64,000 nucleotides of DNA from Chloroflexi bacterium HGW-Chloroflexi-6. GTDB taxonomy: Bacteria > Chloroflexota > Anaerolineae > Anaerolineales > Villigracilaceae. A program made the position numbers and the translations under genes. The stretch is taken from contig PHBU01000005.1 in NCBI GenBank assembly GCA_002840685.1, positions 62,001 through 126,000 of the forward strand. Direction: 5' to 3'. Of the stretch, positions 50,701 to 58,114 are shown piece after piece; the first letter of the stretch is position 1, and each line of letters opens with the position of its first letter. The notes under the pieces were generated by a model that ran no database searches, was not told the DNA's origin, and saw nothing but the letters and a program-made list of their open reading frames with translations.

Positions 50701-52901
50701 TCAGCAACCACCTTCCCCTCAGTAGCAAGCTGTATCCGCGTCCAATTACCTGAAACCGACCAGGCGAACTGAACATCGCTTGGCCCGATCGCTTTTACTG
50801 GAGAAGCCTTGAAAAACTCGATCTTCGGCGCAGTTGGCGGTGTGCCATCGAAAACCTTGACCGGCAGCATAAACAACTGCTCCAGCTCACCGCTCTTGGC
50901 TGTCATCACAAAATTCATCGATTCCTGCGGGAAGAAAGGCTGGCTGCCGCGCGCCGGCAATGGATCGGTAAACGGCGCGATCTGGATTTTGCCGTTATCG
51001 GTGCCCTCGATATTCCACTCCAGCATGACCTGCTCACCCTTTGAGAGTTCGCGCTCAGGCTGGTAGAACTCGACCCGATACCCCGAATCGCTATTACGAT
51101 CCGTCACCAACTCCACATATTTTTCGGGGAAATTTGGATCGGGAACATTTAACATACTAAAAAGTTTATTGCCGCCTTTGGGGTCCAACGATGCATTGGC
51201 CCCAGAGCGCACCCATACCGTAAACGTGCGTACCGTTATTTCGGGCGGCACCACGTTGACAAAGTAGCTCCGCAGTTCGCTGCCGCTCGAATTCTTGGCC
51301 TCCAGAGTGACCAGGGCATCTTTTTCGAGAATTATCTCGCGTTCGCCGCTGAACTCTTCTTTAGGGAGTTCGTAAACAACGTTATCGATCGTCAGGAAAG
51401 CCTGATCAGCGCGCGTCACTGACCAGCGCACCATGACCGGCTGACCCTTGGCCAGACTGGTTTCATCCACATCAAAAACATTGACGCGCGGCGAAGGCGG
51501 CACCACCAGCACCGTCAGTGAACGCCGCTGGTCGATCCGCAGCAAACCCGAAAGCCAGTTGCCTGAAACAATCTCATAGGTTGTGGACTGGGTCGGGGCC
51601 AGGGTCAGCGAAGTCTGCCCGCGATTAATAGCCTGGTCCACGCCTGAAATGCTGACATTGGTCGCAAACGGCGAAACCGACCACTCCAAGCGGGTCGAAT
51701 CGCCCAACTCGATAACATCCTTGCCGGCTGCCACCTGAAAATTGTAAATATTCGGCTGCAAAAGCAGGAACAACCCCACACCGATCAACAGCAAAGTCAA
51801 CACAATGCTCCACCAGCCAAAGAGCGGCACAGCGCTGACCGATCCGCTTGTCATCTGGGTCGCCGCCGATTGTGGCACCTGGACGGTGGTTGTATAGGAA
51901 TAACGCTTTGAGCTAAAACCGAATAAACGACGTTTATGGGGCGTGATCTGGATCGGTAAAGTGACCGTTGCGCCCGCCGGAATGCCAACCATGGCCTGCC
52001 GGGTCAGTTGGGTTTGTTCGTTAACCAGCAAATCGAACGTGCAACCGTTCTCATCATCAATGGCCGATACGTTGAAATCGGTTGGGCTGTTGCCATGGTT
52101 GGAAATTGGCAATTTGGTTAAACCAGTCCGCTTGCCCCATGAGACTCGCTGGTCTTTGGGCGAAAGGTTGCCGATCATAAACTCATAATACGGGTGGATT
52201 ACCAGTCCAAGTTCCGTTACCACAGACTGGCTACCATAATTGGGCGAGGTCACCTGGGCCTGCAACACATGCCGGCCCGCAACGCTGGACGGGTCACGCG
52301 GAGGGGTGACGCTGATCCGCACCCTGGCGCGCTGGCCCTCATTCAAGTTGACCATGCGCTGACTGACCTCGACCCACTCTTCAGGAACACCACTCAACGA
52401 GACAAAGAAAGCTGCCACGATCGGCCCGGCATTGATGATCTCCAACTCATAGAACGCGGTTTGATCCACATCGATCTCAGCCTGCTCGACCGGGGCATTG
52501 ACCAGGATCGGGCTTTCGCCCTGCGGCATGACAACCACCTGAGCGGCAGGTGCCGCGCCTGATGTGGCCGAAAACTGCGAGAGCGTAACATGCACGCTTT
52601 CAGGCGAACCATTCTGCCTGAACATGAGCGCACAATTACCTATCTCGACCCGCTGGCTCTGGTTGATCCGGGCTGGGGTGGCCTTCAGGGGTGCGCCATC
52701 AACCCGGATTGTCGAAGCGCCGCCCAAAGCGATCAGGTTAAATTGCCCATCCTGAAAATGCAAAGTGGCATGAAAGGCCAGGGCGCTGTCGCCAGGCAAA
52801 ACAATATCGTTATCAGGATGGCTGCCAATGCTGAGCACGGGATAGTCAAAGTCAAGTTCCTGCACAGCCGCACCGCTTGTCTGTAAGAATTGTTTATCCA
52901 T
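47580..52901 (-). CDS. Giant membrane protein: FHA-like domain, Ig-like repeats, Thr/Pro tail
   Basis: 1773 residues, GGAG before the ATG. Residues 1-95 are an FHA-like domain (LSIGSHPDNDIVLPGDSALA, LGGASTIRVDGAPL) in which the Arg of the usual G-R and S-R-x-H motifs is missing. Residues about 120-350 are two Ig-like domains; a single membrane helix (IVLTLLLIGVGLFLLLQPNI, about 364-384) follows. About 1300 residues then form Ig-like repeats (one unit has LTATYTGDTVYQQSSSGPY). The tail is a low-complexity Thr/Pro/Asn run of about 55 residues. The topology suggests an FHA-like domain on one side of the membrane and a long external stalk. It is probably a surface or receptor component of the eCIS operon; this is inference. 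Confidence 0.75.
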   Translation of the reverse strand: MDKQFLQTSGAAVQELDFDYPVLSIGSHPDNDIVLPGDSALAFHATLHFQDGQFNLIALGGASTIRVDGAPLKATPARINQSQRVEIGNCALMFRQNGSPESVHVTLSQFSATSGAAPAAQVVVMPQGESPILVNAPVEQAEIDVDQTAFYELEIINAGPIVAAFFVSLSGVPEEWVEVSQRMVNLNEGQRARVRISVTPPRDPSSVAGRHVLQAQVTSPNYGSQSVVTELGLVIHPYYEFMIGNLSPKDQRVSWGKRTGLTKLPISNHGNSPTDFNVSAIDDENGCTFDLLVNEQTQLTRQAMVGIPAGATVTLPIQITPHKRRLFGFSSKRYSYTTTVQVPQSAATQMTSGSVSAVPLFGWWSIVLTLLLIGVGLFLLLQPNIYNFQVAAGKDVIELGDSTRLEWSVSPFATNVSISGVDQAINRGQTSLTLAPTQSTTYEIVSGNWLSGLLRIDQRRSLTVLVVPPSPRVNVFDVDETSLAKGQPVMVRWSVTRADQAFLTIDNVVYELPKEEFSGEREIILEKDALVTLEAKNSSGSELRSYFVNVVPPEITVRTFTVWVRSGANASLDPKGGNKLFSMLNVPDPNFPEKYVELVTDRNSDSGYRVEFYQPERELSKGEQVMLEWNIEGTDNGKIQIAPFTDPLPARGSQPFFPQESMNFVMTAKSGELEQLFMLPVKVFDGTPPTAPKIEFFKASPVKAIGPSDVQFAWSVSGNWTRIQLATEGKVVADYLNPQGFKTIRVTKSTTYILTAWNGELSSATPVEITIDPSLVTLPLRIDSIFPDTGRFLIGDKLTVNIAYDPVSGKPDPTGQIIVTDGVAICTIVLPSRSCDLAFKTPGIKTLTATYTGDTVYQQSSSGPYAKTVEVQSAEVSLASYYYFRNTDNTRGTEINDITNTTLSMDKGLYVTIEVQPKNTILPLDGTEKVSASVCDAADECTFIGIATVRAATPGSAENSSYGYADISIQSFPSAGTYSLLFEYRQDDNAINPAQLLEPAIVVGKVRILLAFSGCPNTSDSSSFPCNVGIANGNNVSLTFDIKNYDSRDVNGNAIPLSVSLPAPLAQDFDMQWKHPATSVLYDWACRVEVRNAAYRLICDYVSLTNPIPTTATPIEISYQHNNAQSANYYMGAIQTTAIYSGVFNMRFLQSTRIEIADFGTIFVGKEYAITQTTPADGILSLFAGSTLINTLTLGNITVEETTGQDIFGTASSVNCSVINKKLEIQNPGAECKAYFKKAGTFSIRASFEGDSSFSPGVSGERQVVISQTQAQVAATDWKFRLSTTSNDPYLAWSSSTPEWVVNTLMDVRIELSGPTGFSAHAFDGREVLTKFVNAPVGTTAVCTINPNILVTATPVAGEYLVKLSYDATSNKAFADFSVRCTATGKMTIELRFASGQDSTDFAIAPTSTSTGIKDILAASSVTMSYTIIRKSDSESMLPAPKTFHVGETYDVQFTFPNLPDYYYYYLIDGQVWYGYTQQQRLDLYKTRDYVDVTFPTEVITNWDVSNSTCDDNPVGDPVKYRVYLNDAFGVSDIYSYVWDWGFGYSWHEGGFTFSLRNLPSCKLVFRQPQNPWPASNPTMSFFYQSLVSYFTASRSYEISGISKQSVSMSFSPSNSVQIPVNGTQEFIISLSPEISQTKLSAFDSGGQINAVVSDNSCGSISALSSAGVSNPDRQRKFTVSAKNQACSMTITLEYTGNSWFNNVNSANQITITVVAPTATPTNTPTNTPTNTPTNTATNTPVPPTSTNTPTNTPLPPTSTNTPVTPTATNTPP

Positions 52902-52921
52902 TGCGAGCTCCTATCAGCGCC

Positions 52922-53959
52922 CTACTGCCAGATCAACAAGTAAAAATATGTAAGAGAGATCACGCTCAATAAAACCAATAAAATACTGGCGAAGCCCGGA
53001 AGCCAATAACGCCAGCCAGCCACCGGTTTGAAATAGGTTACGCCATTGCGTTCGATCGGCTCGCTGGAAACATCAGGGAAATCGAGAGCGATTTGCTGCG
53101 ATTGCACGGCATAGGCATAACTTCCGACAGGGTAGCGCTTGGCGTGTGTTCCAATTTGCAAGGTCAGATCAATAGATTGGCCCGGGGCAAGTTCGGGGGT
53201 CTGGACTCGATAGGATCTATCTGCGGCTGTTGCCTGGGCACGGGCCGCAGCGGACGCCCCTGAGCCTGTCCGCGCCGCCGAGGTATTTGTTACAGGCTGT
53301 GAGTGGGCCGCGCGCGCCGGGCTGGACGCAGTTTGCTTCGACGCGGCCGGTTTCGCACCGACCAGCTTCCCGCTCTCTTTTTGAACAGAACCGACCCGGC
53401 CCTGAACCACCTGCGGCGCCTGGACAGCTCGGCTGGTGCCGGTCTGCAACCCGCGCGCCTGGGCCGACTGGGCGCGCAAACCTGCTCCCAGTGGACCAGG
53501 CAGCAGCTGGCCGAGCGAGCCCAGCAGCGAAGCCACCGTCCCGGCTTTGGCAGCGGTCGATTGGCCGGCTTTCGTTGCAGAGTCCATATTAACGGAAGCG
53601 GCCTTGGTTGTAGTGGCAGGCCCTTTTGCGGGAGCCGGCGCAGGTGAGCTGGCAGAAGGGGCTACATCCGGCACAAATTCGGAAAACTCTTCCTCATCCG
53701 CAACCACATCCTGCACTTCAACCAGCGGAACGCCCTGCACGAAAAGTGAAAAACGCAAAACAGGCTCGCTCGAAGAAACCGACAGGGTATACATGCTGCG
53801 ACAGTTGCCGCGATTCTCGATCCGGAGGGTATGCTTGCGGTCAGCACGCACACGCAAAAGCTTAACTGAAACAAAAATAAGAACGGAAAATAGCGCGCCG
53901 ATAATAAAAAACGCCAGCAAAGAGAAAAAGATTTTCAACAAAAGTTCGGGGGATGGCAT
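52922..53959 (-). CDS. Protein with two membrane helices and a split Ig-like domain
   Basis: 345 residues from the ATG at 53959 with AGGGAG upstream; a longer frame of 43 more codons is rejected. The N-terminal helix covers about residues 6-33 (LLLKIFFSLLAFFIIGALFS). One Ig-like half follows (IENRGNCRSMYTLSVSSSEP, VLRFSLFVQGVPLVEVQ). An Ala/Gly/Gln-rich low-complexity linker of about 130 residues comes next. The second Ig-like half is YRVQTPELAPGQSIDLTLQI, AKRYPVGSYAYAVQSQQIAL. A C-terminal helix covers about 318-343. Similar Ig halves are in the two neighbours, so the three look like one family. It is second in the operon. Confidence 0.7.
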   Translation of the reverse strand: MPSPELLLKIFFSLLAFFIIGALFSVLIFVSVKLLRVRADRKHTLRIENRGNCRSMYTLSVSSSEPVLRFSLFVQGVPLVEVQDVVADEEEFSEFVPDVAPSASSPAPAPAKGPATTTKAASVNMDSATKAGQSTAAKAGTVASLLGSLGQLLPGPLGAGLRAQSAQARGLQTGTSRAVQAPQVVQGRVGSVQKESGKLVGAKPAASKQTASSPARAAHSQPVTNTSAARTGSGASAAARAQATAADRSYRVQTPELAPGQSIDLTLQIGTHAKRYPVGSYAYAVQSQQIALDFPDVSSEPIERNGVTYFKPVAGWRYWLPGFASILLVLLSVISLTYFYLLIWQ

Positions 53960-53981
53960 CAAATTCTCCCTGGCAGGCAGT

Positions 53982-54947
53982 TTACTCGTCCCAAAAAGAC
54001 TCCACCGGAGTCTTGATAACTTTGGGGTTAACGGGAAGCGGGCGGCGGACAGGCTGAGGCGGCTCATCCTGAACAACCACGGACACAATTTCAGGAGCCG
54101 TCGCGGCAGGTTCGGGCATCACCGGAGCAGGTTCGGCCATTGCTACAACAGGTTCGGGCAAAACTTCGGCAGCCACCGGCTGCGGCTGGGGTTCAGCAAC
54201 AATTAGTTCGGGTTCCTGAATGGGTTCAGGCGTAACGGGCCGGGGTGCAGGCATATCATCCAGAATTTGCAATACCTGCTCCAGAACAGGGCTGACATAG
54301 ATACCCTGCTGAATGCTGACTTGTTCGCCGGGATAACTGGCCGGAGCAGTTACAGAGAGAACCACAGATTGGAACCCGGCAACAGGGTGGGTTTTTCGTT
54401 GATAAAAGCGAATGTTGACATCTTCTTGCGCGCCCGGGTACATGAGCGGGATGGGATCGACCTGGTAACAATCTTCAGGAATACCGGTTACTTCCACTAA
54501 AAACTGACAGGAGGGCTGAGCACCTTCATTTTTAAGCGCAATGCGCCCGACCAGGGTAGTGTTCGGGCGCAAGACAGGCTCAGGCAGGTGCAAAGTGGCA
54601 CTGATTTGGTGCGAGGTGGATAGTATCCCCGTCACCTGGGGAAGATCGAACGACAATCGAACCCCCTTCAATCTGATTTCATCCCTGGCATTCAACTCAA
54701 GCGCAGAAAGTGCAGCCAGAGAACGCTCCTGCCCGTTGGAAATCAATACAACAGGTTCTGCGGTCAGGTTTACAACCTGGCAGTGGTCGGGCATTTCACG
54801 GGCGTAGAGAATTTGCAAATGAAAAGCCGAAACCAGGCCGGAGTGCAATTGAATATCATTGGCGGGTGAACTGCCAATCCGTGTAATCGCCTTCTCTATC
54901 CGGACTTGTTTTTTAAACCCGTTCTCTTGCGCTATCATCAAATTCAT
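53982..54947 (-). CDS. First gene of the eCIS operon: FHA-like plus Ig-like protein
   Basis: 321 residues from the ATG at 54947, 8 bases after GGGTAGG; an ATG at 54959 has no binding site. Residues 1-95 are FHA-like (ITRIGSSPANDIQLHSGLVS, AFHLQILYAREMP), again without the conserved Arg pair. Residues about 105-225 are an Ig-like domain (ALKNEGAQPSCQFLVEVTGI, PEDCYQVDPIPLMYPGAQED) that parallels the giant protein (EIINAGPIVAAFFVSLSGVP, EEWVEVSQRMVNLNEGQRAR). The remaining residues are a Pro/Glu/Val-rich tail. No membrane helix or signal is seen, so it may be cytoplasmic and act with the neighbour membrane proteins. Confidence 0.72.
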   Translation of the reverse strand: MNLMIAQENGFKKQVRIEKAITRIGSSPANDIQLHSGLVSAFHLQILYAREMPDHCQVVNLTAEPVVLISNGQERSLAALSALELNARDEIRLKGVRLSFDLPQVTGILSTSHQISATLHLPEPVLRPNTTLVGRIALKNEGAQPSCQFLVEVTGIPEDCYQVDPIPLMYPGAQEDVNIRFYQRKTHPVAGFQSVVLSVTAPASYPGEQVSIQQGIYVSPVLEQVLQILDDMPAPRPVTPEPIQEPELIVAEPQPQPVAAEVLPEPVVAMAEPAPVMPEPAATAPEIVSVVVQDEPPQPVRRPLPVNPKVIKTPVESFWDE

Positions 54948-54962
54948 AAGCCTACCCATACA

Positions 54963-54991
54963 ATATAAAATGCTCAAAACACAACAGTCAA
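54963..54991 (-). promoter_or_regulatory. Promoter of the eCIS operon
   Basis: On the minus strand: -35 TTGACT (54986-54991), 17-base spacer, -10 TTATAT (54963-54968). Start of transcription would lie about 54956, giving a leader of only about 9 bases before the ATG at 54947. This is a close sigma-70 match. Confidence 0.65.
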
Positions 54992-55000
54992 CTATTTAGG

Positions 55001-55020
55001 ACATATATTATCATATATGT
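55001..55020. promoter_or_regulatory. Palindrome upstream of the eCIS promoter, possible operator
   Basis: ACATATAT TATC ATATATGT: 8-base perfect arms with a 4-base centre, 9 bases beyond the -35 box. The 54948-55263 region is otherwise AT-rich and holds this, the two divergent promoters and the ArsR operators, and no gene. Confidence 0.45.
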
Positions 55021-55164
55021 ATTATTACCTTCGGATTTCTAATAAACCCGCTACTGTTCAAAAGAAGTATGCAAAATATTAGTCGTCAATTTGGCCAGGG
55101 AAGGGTTGAAATAAATTTATTTGGCTCATTTTATAATAACCAATTTGAGAAAAAAAAACAATAG

Positions 55165-55180
55165 TTGAGCAAATACTCAA
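55165..55180. promoter_or_regulatory. ArsR/SmtB-type operator 1
   Basis: TTGAGCAAATACTCAA, a palindrome with 5-base arms (TTGAG/CTCAA), typical of ArsR/SmtB sites, upstream of the -35 of the arsR promoter. Confidence 0.65.
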
Positions 55181-55186
55181 TTCTTA

Positions 55187-55215
55187 TTGACCTTTTTAAT
55201 AAAGTCAGGTAAAAT
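55187..55215 (+). promoter_or_regulatory. Promoter of the arsR-type gene
   Basis: TTGACC (55187-55192), 17-base spacer, TAAAAT (55210-55215). It is flanked by the two operator-like palindromes, so binding of the repressor would block both polymerase binding and start. Confidence 0.7.
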
Positions 55216-55223
55216 AAATAATA

Positions 55224-55241
55224 GTTGAGCAATCTTTCAAC
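55224..55241. promoter_or_regulatory. ArsR/SmtB-type operator 2
   Basis: GTTGAGCAATCTTTCAAC, arms GTTGA/TCAAC, just downstream of the -10 and over the likely start site; same half-site as operator 1. Confidence 0.65.
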
Positions 55242-55263
55242 TAATTATTTTAAGGAGACGCCA

Positions 55264-55563
55264 ATGCCCGATCCGGTTATAAATGAAGACACTGCAATTC
55301 AGGTTGCCAGCCTGTTTGAAGCGCTGGGTGACCCAACCCGGGTACGCATTCTGGCAGCCCTGATCGACGGCGAAGCCAATGTTGGCGATCTGGTAAAAAA
55401 AATCGGGCTAACCAAGTCGGCCATTTCTCACCAACTGCGCGGGCTGAGAGAAAAACGCCTGATCCGCTCGCGAAAACAGGGCCGGCATGTTTTTGTCGCG
55501 ATTGACGACGACCACGTTACAGAACTCTTTCAGCGTGGCCTCGACCACGCTTTACACGGATAA
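55264..55563 (+). CDS. ArsR/SmtB family metal-responsive repressor
   Basis: 99 residues from the ATG at 55264 with AAGGAG upstream; a TTG at 55225 overlaps operator 2 and is rejected. Winged-helix layout: ASLFEALGDPTRVRILAALI, GEANVGDLVKKIGLTKSAIS, HQLRGLREKRLIRSRKQGRH, VFVAIDDDHVTELFQRGLDH. The C-terminal Asp-His...His-Asp-His residues fit the alpha5 zinc site of SmtB/CzrA (D/H at the start and H-x-x-H/E near the end). It probably represses itself and the CDF exporter when zinc is low and releases on metal. Confidence 0.9.
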   Translation: MPDPVINEDTAIQVASLFEALGDPTRVRILAALIDGEANVGDLVKKIGLTKSAISHQLRGLREKRLIRSRKQGRHVFVAIDDDHVTELFQRGLDHALHG

Positions 55564-55570
55564 TCCATCC

Positions 55571-56500
55571 ATGACCCATACTCACCCCCACCATCACCAT
55601 GCCCCGGCCGGGAAAAATGCCGGTTTACGCCTGGGACTTTCGCTCAGCCTGACGTTCATCTTCATTTTCGTTGAAATCGTCGCCGGGCTGTGGGGCAATA
55701 GCCTGGCCCTGCTGACCGACGCCGCGCACAACTTTACCGATGTTGTTGCGCTCGGTCTGAGCTGGTACGCGATCATCCTGGCAAATCGGCCCGCCCACGC
55801 CAACAAAACCTTCGGCTACCACCGCAGCGGGATATTGGTTGCGCTGTTCAATGCCGCCAGCCTGGGGCTGATCTCGCTCGGGATTTTCTCCGAGGCCTGG
55901 AAGCGTTTCCAATCCCCCCCCGAGGTTGATTCCGGCATCTTGATCGGGGTCGGACTGGTGGCTTTTATCATCAACATCGTCACCGCCTGGATGGTCAAAG
56001 AGGGCAGCGAACACGATCTGAACATGCGCTCGGCCTTCCTGCATTTGATGGGCGATGTGCTCTCAACCCTGGGCGCGGTCGCGGCCGGCGTGATCATCCT
56101 GTTTACCGGCTGGAACTGGCTCGACCCACTGGTCAGCGTTCTGATCGGCGCGCTGATCCTGTGGAATGCCTGGGGCATCTTGCGGCAGGCCATTCATATC
56201 CTGCTCGAAAGCACCCCGGTAGATGTTAACATGGAGACCATGCTGGGGGATCTGCAAAAGGTGCCTGGCGTTGAGAGTGTCCACGATCTGCACGTCTGGA
56301 GCATCACTGAGAATATGCGCATGCTTTCGGCCCACATCGTGACCGTCGATCAACCCATCAGCGCCGGAACAGGCATCCAGAGCGCGATCCGCCAGCTCCT
56401 GGCAGAGCGCTATCAGATCGAACACGCCACCCTGCAATTGGAATGTGCCTGCTGCAATGCCGGTGAACTCTACTGCGAGCTGGGAAGCCATGCAGACTAA
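55571..56500 (+). CDS. CDF family cation efflux protein (ZitB/CzcD type)
   Basis: 309 residues from the ATG at 55571, 7 bases after the repressor stop. The N-terminus is His-rich (THTHPHHHHAP). Six membrane helices; HxxxD-like metal sites occur in LLTDAAHNFTDVVALGLSWY (helix II) and MRSAFLHLMGDVLSTLGAVA (helix V). The cytoplasmic C-terminal domain has VHDLHVWSITENMRMLSAHI with the typical His cluster. It exports Zn or related divalent ions by exchange with protons. It is operonic with the repressor. Confidence 0.92.
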   Translation: MTHTHPHHHHAPAGKNAGLRLGLSLSLTFIFIFVEIVAGLWGNSLALLTDAAHNFTDVVALGLSWYAIILANRPAHANKTFGYHRSGILVALFNAASLGLISLGIFSEAWKRFQSPPEVDSGILIGVGLVAFIINIVTAWMVKEGSEHDLNMRSAFLHLMGDVLSTLGAVAAGVIILFTGWNWLDPLVSVLIGALILWNAWGILRQAIHILLESTPVDVNMETMLGDLQKVPGVESVHDLHVWSITENMRMLSAHIVTVDQPISAGTGIQSAIRQLLAERYQIEHATLQLECACCNAGELYCELGSHAD

Positions 56501-56589
56501 GGGTTACGCAAGATATCATCTCGCATCACGAAAAACCTTGCAACAATTTAAACAAACCGGTACAATTGAAAAAGGTTTTCAATACCAAA

Positions 56590-57033
56590 ATGACTGAGAC
56601 ATCAGACCCCATCATTTATGACCAATGGCTCGAGAGCCTGAGCGAGAGCGGCTATCGTGTGACTGCCCCGCGCCGGGCAATTGTCGAGATCATGGCAAAC
56701 AGCCCCTGTGCGCTCGGGCCGCTCGAAATTTACGATCAGGGCCGCCAGGAATATCGCGGGCTGGGGCTGGTGACAGTCTATCGCACCCTTGAAAAGCTGG
56801 AAGAACTCGGCCTGGTGCAGCGCGTCCATCACCCACAGGGCTGTCACATGTACCTGCGCGCCGCACACGGGCATGAACACCTCGTGCTGTGCACTGCCTG
56901 CGGCAAAGCAGAATATTTCAGCGGCGATGATATCGATAAATTGACGAAGACTGTTGCCGAAAAAACCGGCTTCGAGATCCGCGAGCACTGGCTGCAACTG
57001 TTCGGCCTGTGCGCGAATTGTAAAAACAACTAA
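56590..57033 (+). CDS. zur: Fur family regulator, probably Zur
   Basis: 147 residues from the ATG at 56590; a TTG at 56566 is the alternative. The winged helix (RVTAPRRAIVEIMANSPCAL, VTVYRTLEKLEELGLVQRVH) and the metal-binding C-terminal half (AAHGHEHLVLCTACGKAEYF, then LFGLCANCKNN) hold the His cluster and both CxxC pairs. Zur members repress zinc uptake when zinc is sufficient. Adjacent ZnuA-like and CDF genes favour Zur over Fur. Distances: 89 bases after the exporter and 52 before the ZnuA-like gene. Confidence 0.85.
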   Translation: MTETSDPIIYDQWLESLSESGYRVTAPRRAIVEIMANSPCALGPLEIYDQGRQEYRGLGLVTVYRTLEKLEELGLVQRVHHPQGCHMYLRAAHGHEHLVLCTACGKAEYFSGDDIDKLTKTVAEKTGFEIREHWLQLFGLCANCKNN

Positions 57034-57043
57034 ATCAAACCGC

Positions 57044-57071
57044 CCCCGAAGTCTGAAGGTTTCGGGGGCAA
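57044..57071 (+). terminator. Hairpin between the zur and znuA-like genes
   Basis: CCCCCGAA pairs with TTTCGGGGG around GTCTGAAGG. An A-rich, not T-rich, stretch follows, so it may lower read-through rather than end the transcript. Confidence 0.45.
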
Positions 57072-57085
57072 AAAAGGAAAAATAA

Positions 57086-58048
57086 ATGAAAAAGATTATC
57101 TTTACCATTATAGCGGTTTTTGTGCTGAGCCTTGGAGCATGCGCCCCTCGGCCGGCGTCAGGCTCCGAAGACGGAAGCCAGGCCGAAGTGGAGGGCGCAC
57201 CGATCAGAGTACTGGCGGCCAACAGCTTTCTGGCAGATATCGCTCAAAACGTTGCCGGGGAACGCGTCAAGGTTGAATCGCTCGTCCCGATCGGATTGGA
57301 TCCACACGCTTTCGAGCCAACCCCACTGGATGTTGCCAAAATCGCCGACAGCCAGGTGTTGATCGTCAATGGTGCGGGATTCGAAGAGTGGCTGGAAAAG
57401 ACCATCCAGAATGCGGGCGGGAACGCTAAAATCATCGAGGTCTCGGCCGGGATCGCGATGCGCCAGCCAGGTGAGAATGAGCCCGAACATGCTGACGAAG
57501 AACATGCTGGTGACCCACAGGGTGACCCACATTTTTGGCTCGACCCGAACCAGGTTATCAAATATGCTGAAAATATCCGCGATGGCTTGAGCGAAGTTGA
57601 CCCAGCAGGCAAAGAGATCTATACCCAAAATGCCGCCGACTATATCGCCCAGCTGCAAGAACTGGATGCATGGATGCGGACGCAAGTGGAGCAAATCCCT
57701 GTTGAGCGGCGCATCCTGGTGACAGACCATGACACCCTGGGCTATTTCGCCGACCAGTATGGGTTCAGCGTGAGCGGGGCGATCATCCCCAGTTTCAGCA
57801 GCGGAGCCAGCCCGAGCGCGCAGGAACTGGCCGGACTGATCGATCAAATCAACTCAACAGGCGCACCCGCCATCTTTCTGGATGTTGCATCCAACCCGAA
57901 ACTGGCAGAGCAAATTGCAGCGGAAACCGGCGTTAGCGTGGTTGCGGATCTATATACCCACTCGATCACTGAAGCGGATGGCGCAGCCCCAACCTATATC
58001 GAGATGATGCGCCATAATACGCTGCGGATCGTTGAAGCGCTGAAATAA
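57086..58048 (+). CDS. znuA: Zinc ABC transporter substrate-binding lipoprotein (ZnuA-like)
   Basis: 320 residues. Lipoprotein signal with lipobox LSLGAC (Cys about 19). Cluster 9 binding-protein motifs: LAANSFLADIAQNVAGERV, SLVPIGLDPHAFEPTPLDVA (metal His), then the His/Glu/Asp-rich loop NEPEHADEEHAGDPQGDPHF with HFWLDP, the second His site TDHDTLGYFADQYGF, and IFLDVASNPKLAEQIAAETG. It captures Zn (or Mn) for import. No permease or ATPase gene follows; a strong terminator comes 15 bases after the stop, so its partners must be elsewhere. Confidence 0.9.
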   Translation: MKKIIFTIIAVFVLSLGACAPRPASGSEDGSQAEVEGAPIRVLAANSFLADIAQNVAGERVKVESLVPIGLDPHAFEPTPLDVAKIADSQVLIVNGAGFEEWLEKTIQNAGGNAKIIEVSAGIAMRQPGENEPEHADEEHAGDPQGDPHFWLDPNQVIKYAENIRDGLSEVDPAGKEIYTQNAADYIAQLQELDAWMRTQVEQIPVERRILVTDHDTLGYFADQYGFSVSGAIIPSFSSGASPSAQELAGLIDQINSTGAPAIFLDVASNPKLAEQIAAETGVSVVADLYTHSITEADGAAPTYIEMMRHNTLRIVEALK

Positions 58049-58062
58049 AGAGATTTTTGGTC

Positions 58063-58096
58063 AAAAAAAACAGGCCGGGGTGGCCTGTTTTTTTTG
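58063..58096. terminator. Bidirectional Rho-independent terminator
   Basis: AAAAAACAGGCC pairs with GGCCTGTTTTTT around GGGGT, with A run on the left and T run on the right, between the convergent znuA-like and glnE genes. Confidence 0.88.
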
Positions 58097-58114
58097 ATTT
58101 AAAGTGGGCGGTGG

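Noticed and set aside
27729..54947. Prophage
   Set aside because: No capsid, portal, terminase, integrase or lysis cassette; gene order and the Pvc15-like ATPase and DUF4255 genes fit an eCIS.
27729..54947. Type VI secretion system
   Set aside because: No TssJ/L/M membrane complex, ClpV or TssB/C pair; single sheath and LysM/gp25/J order are eCIS-like.
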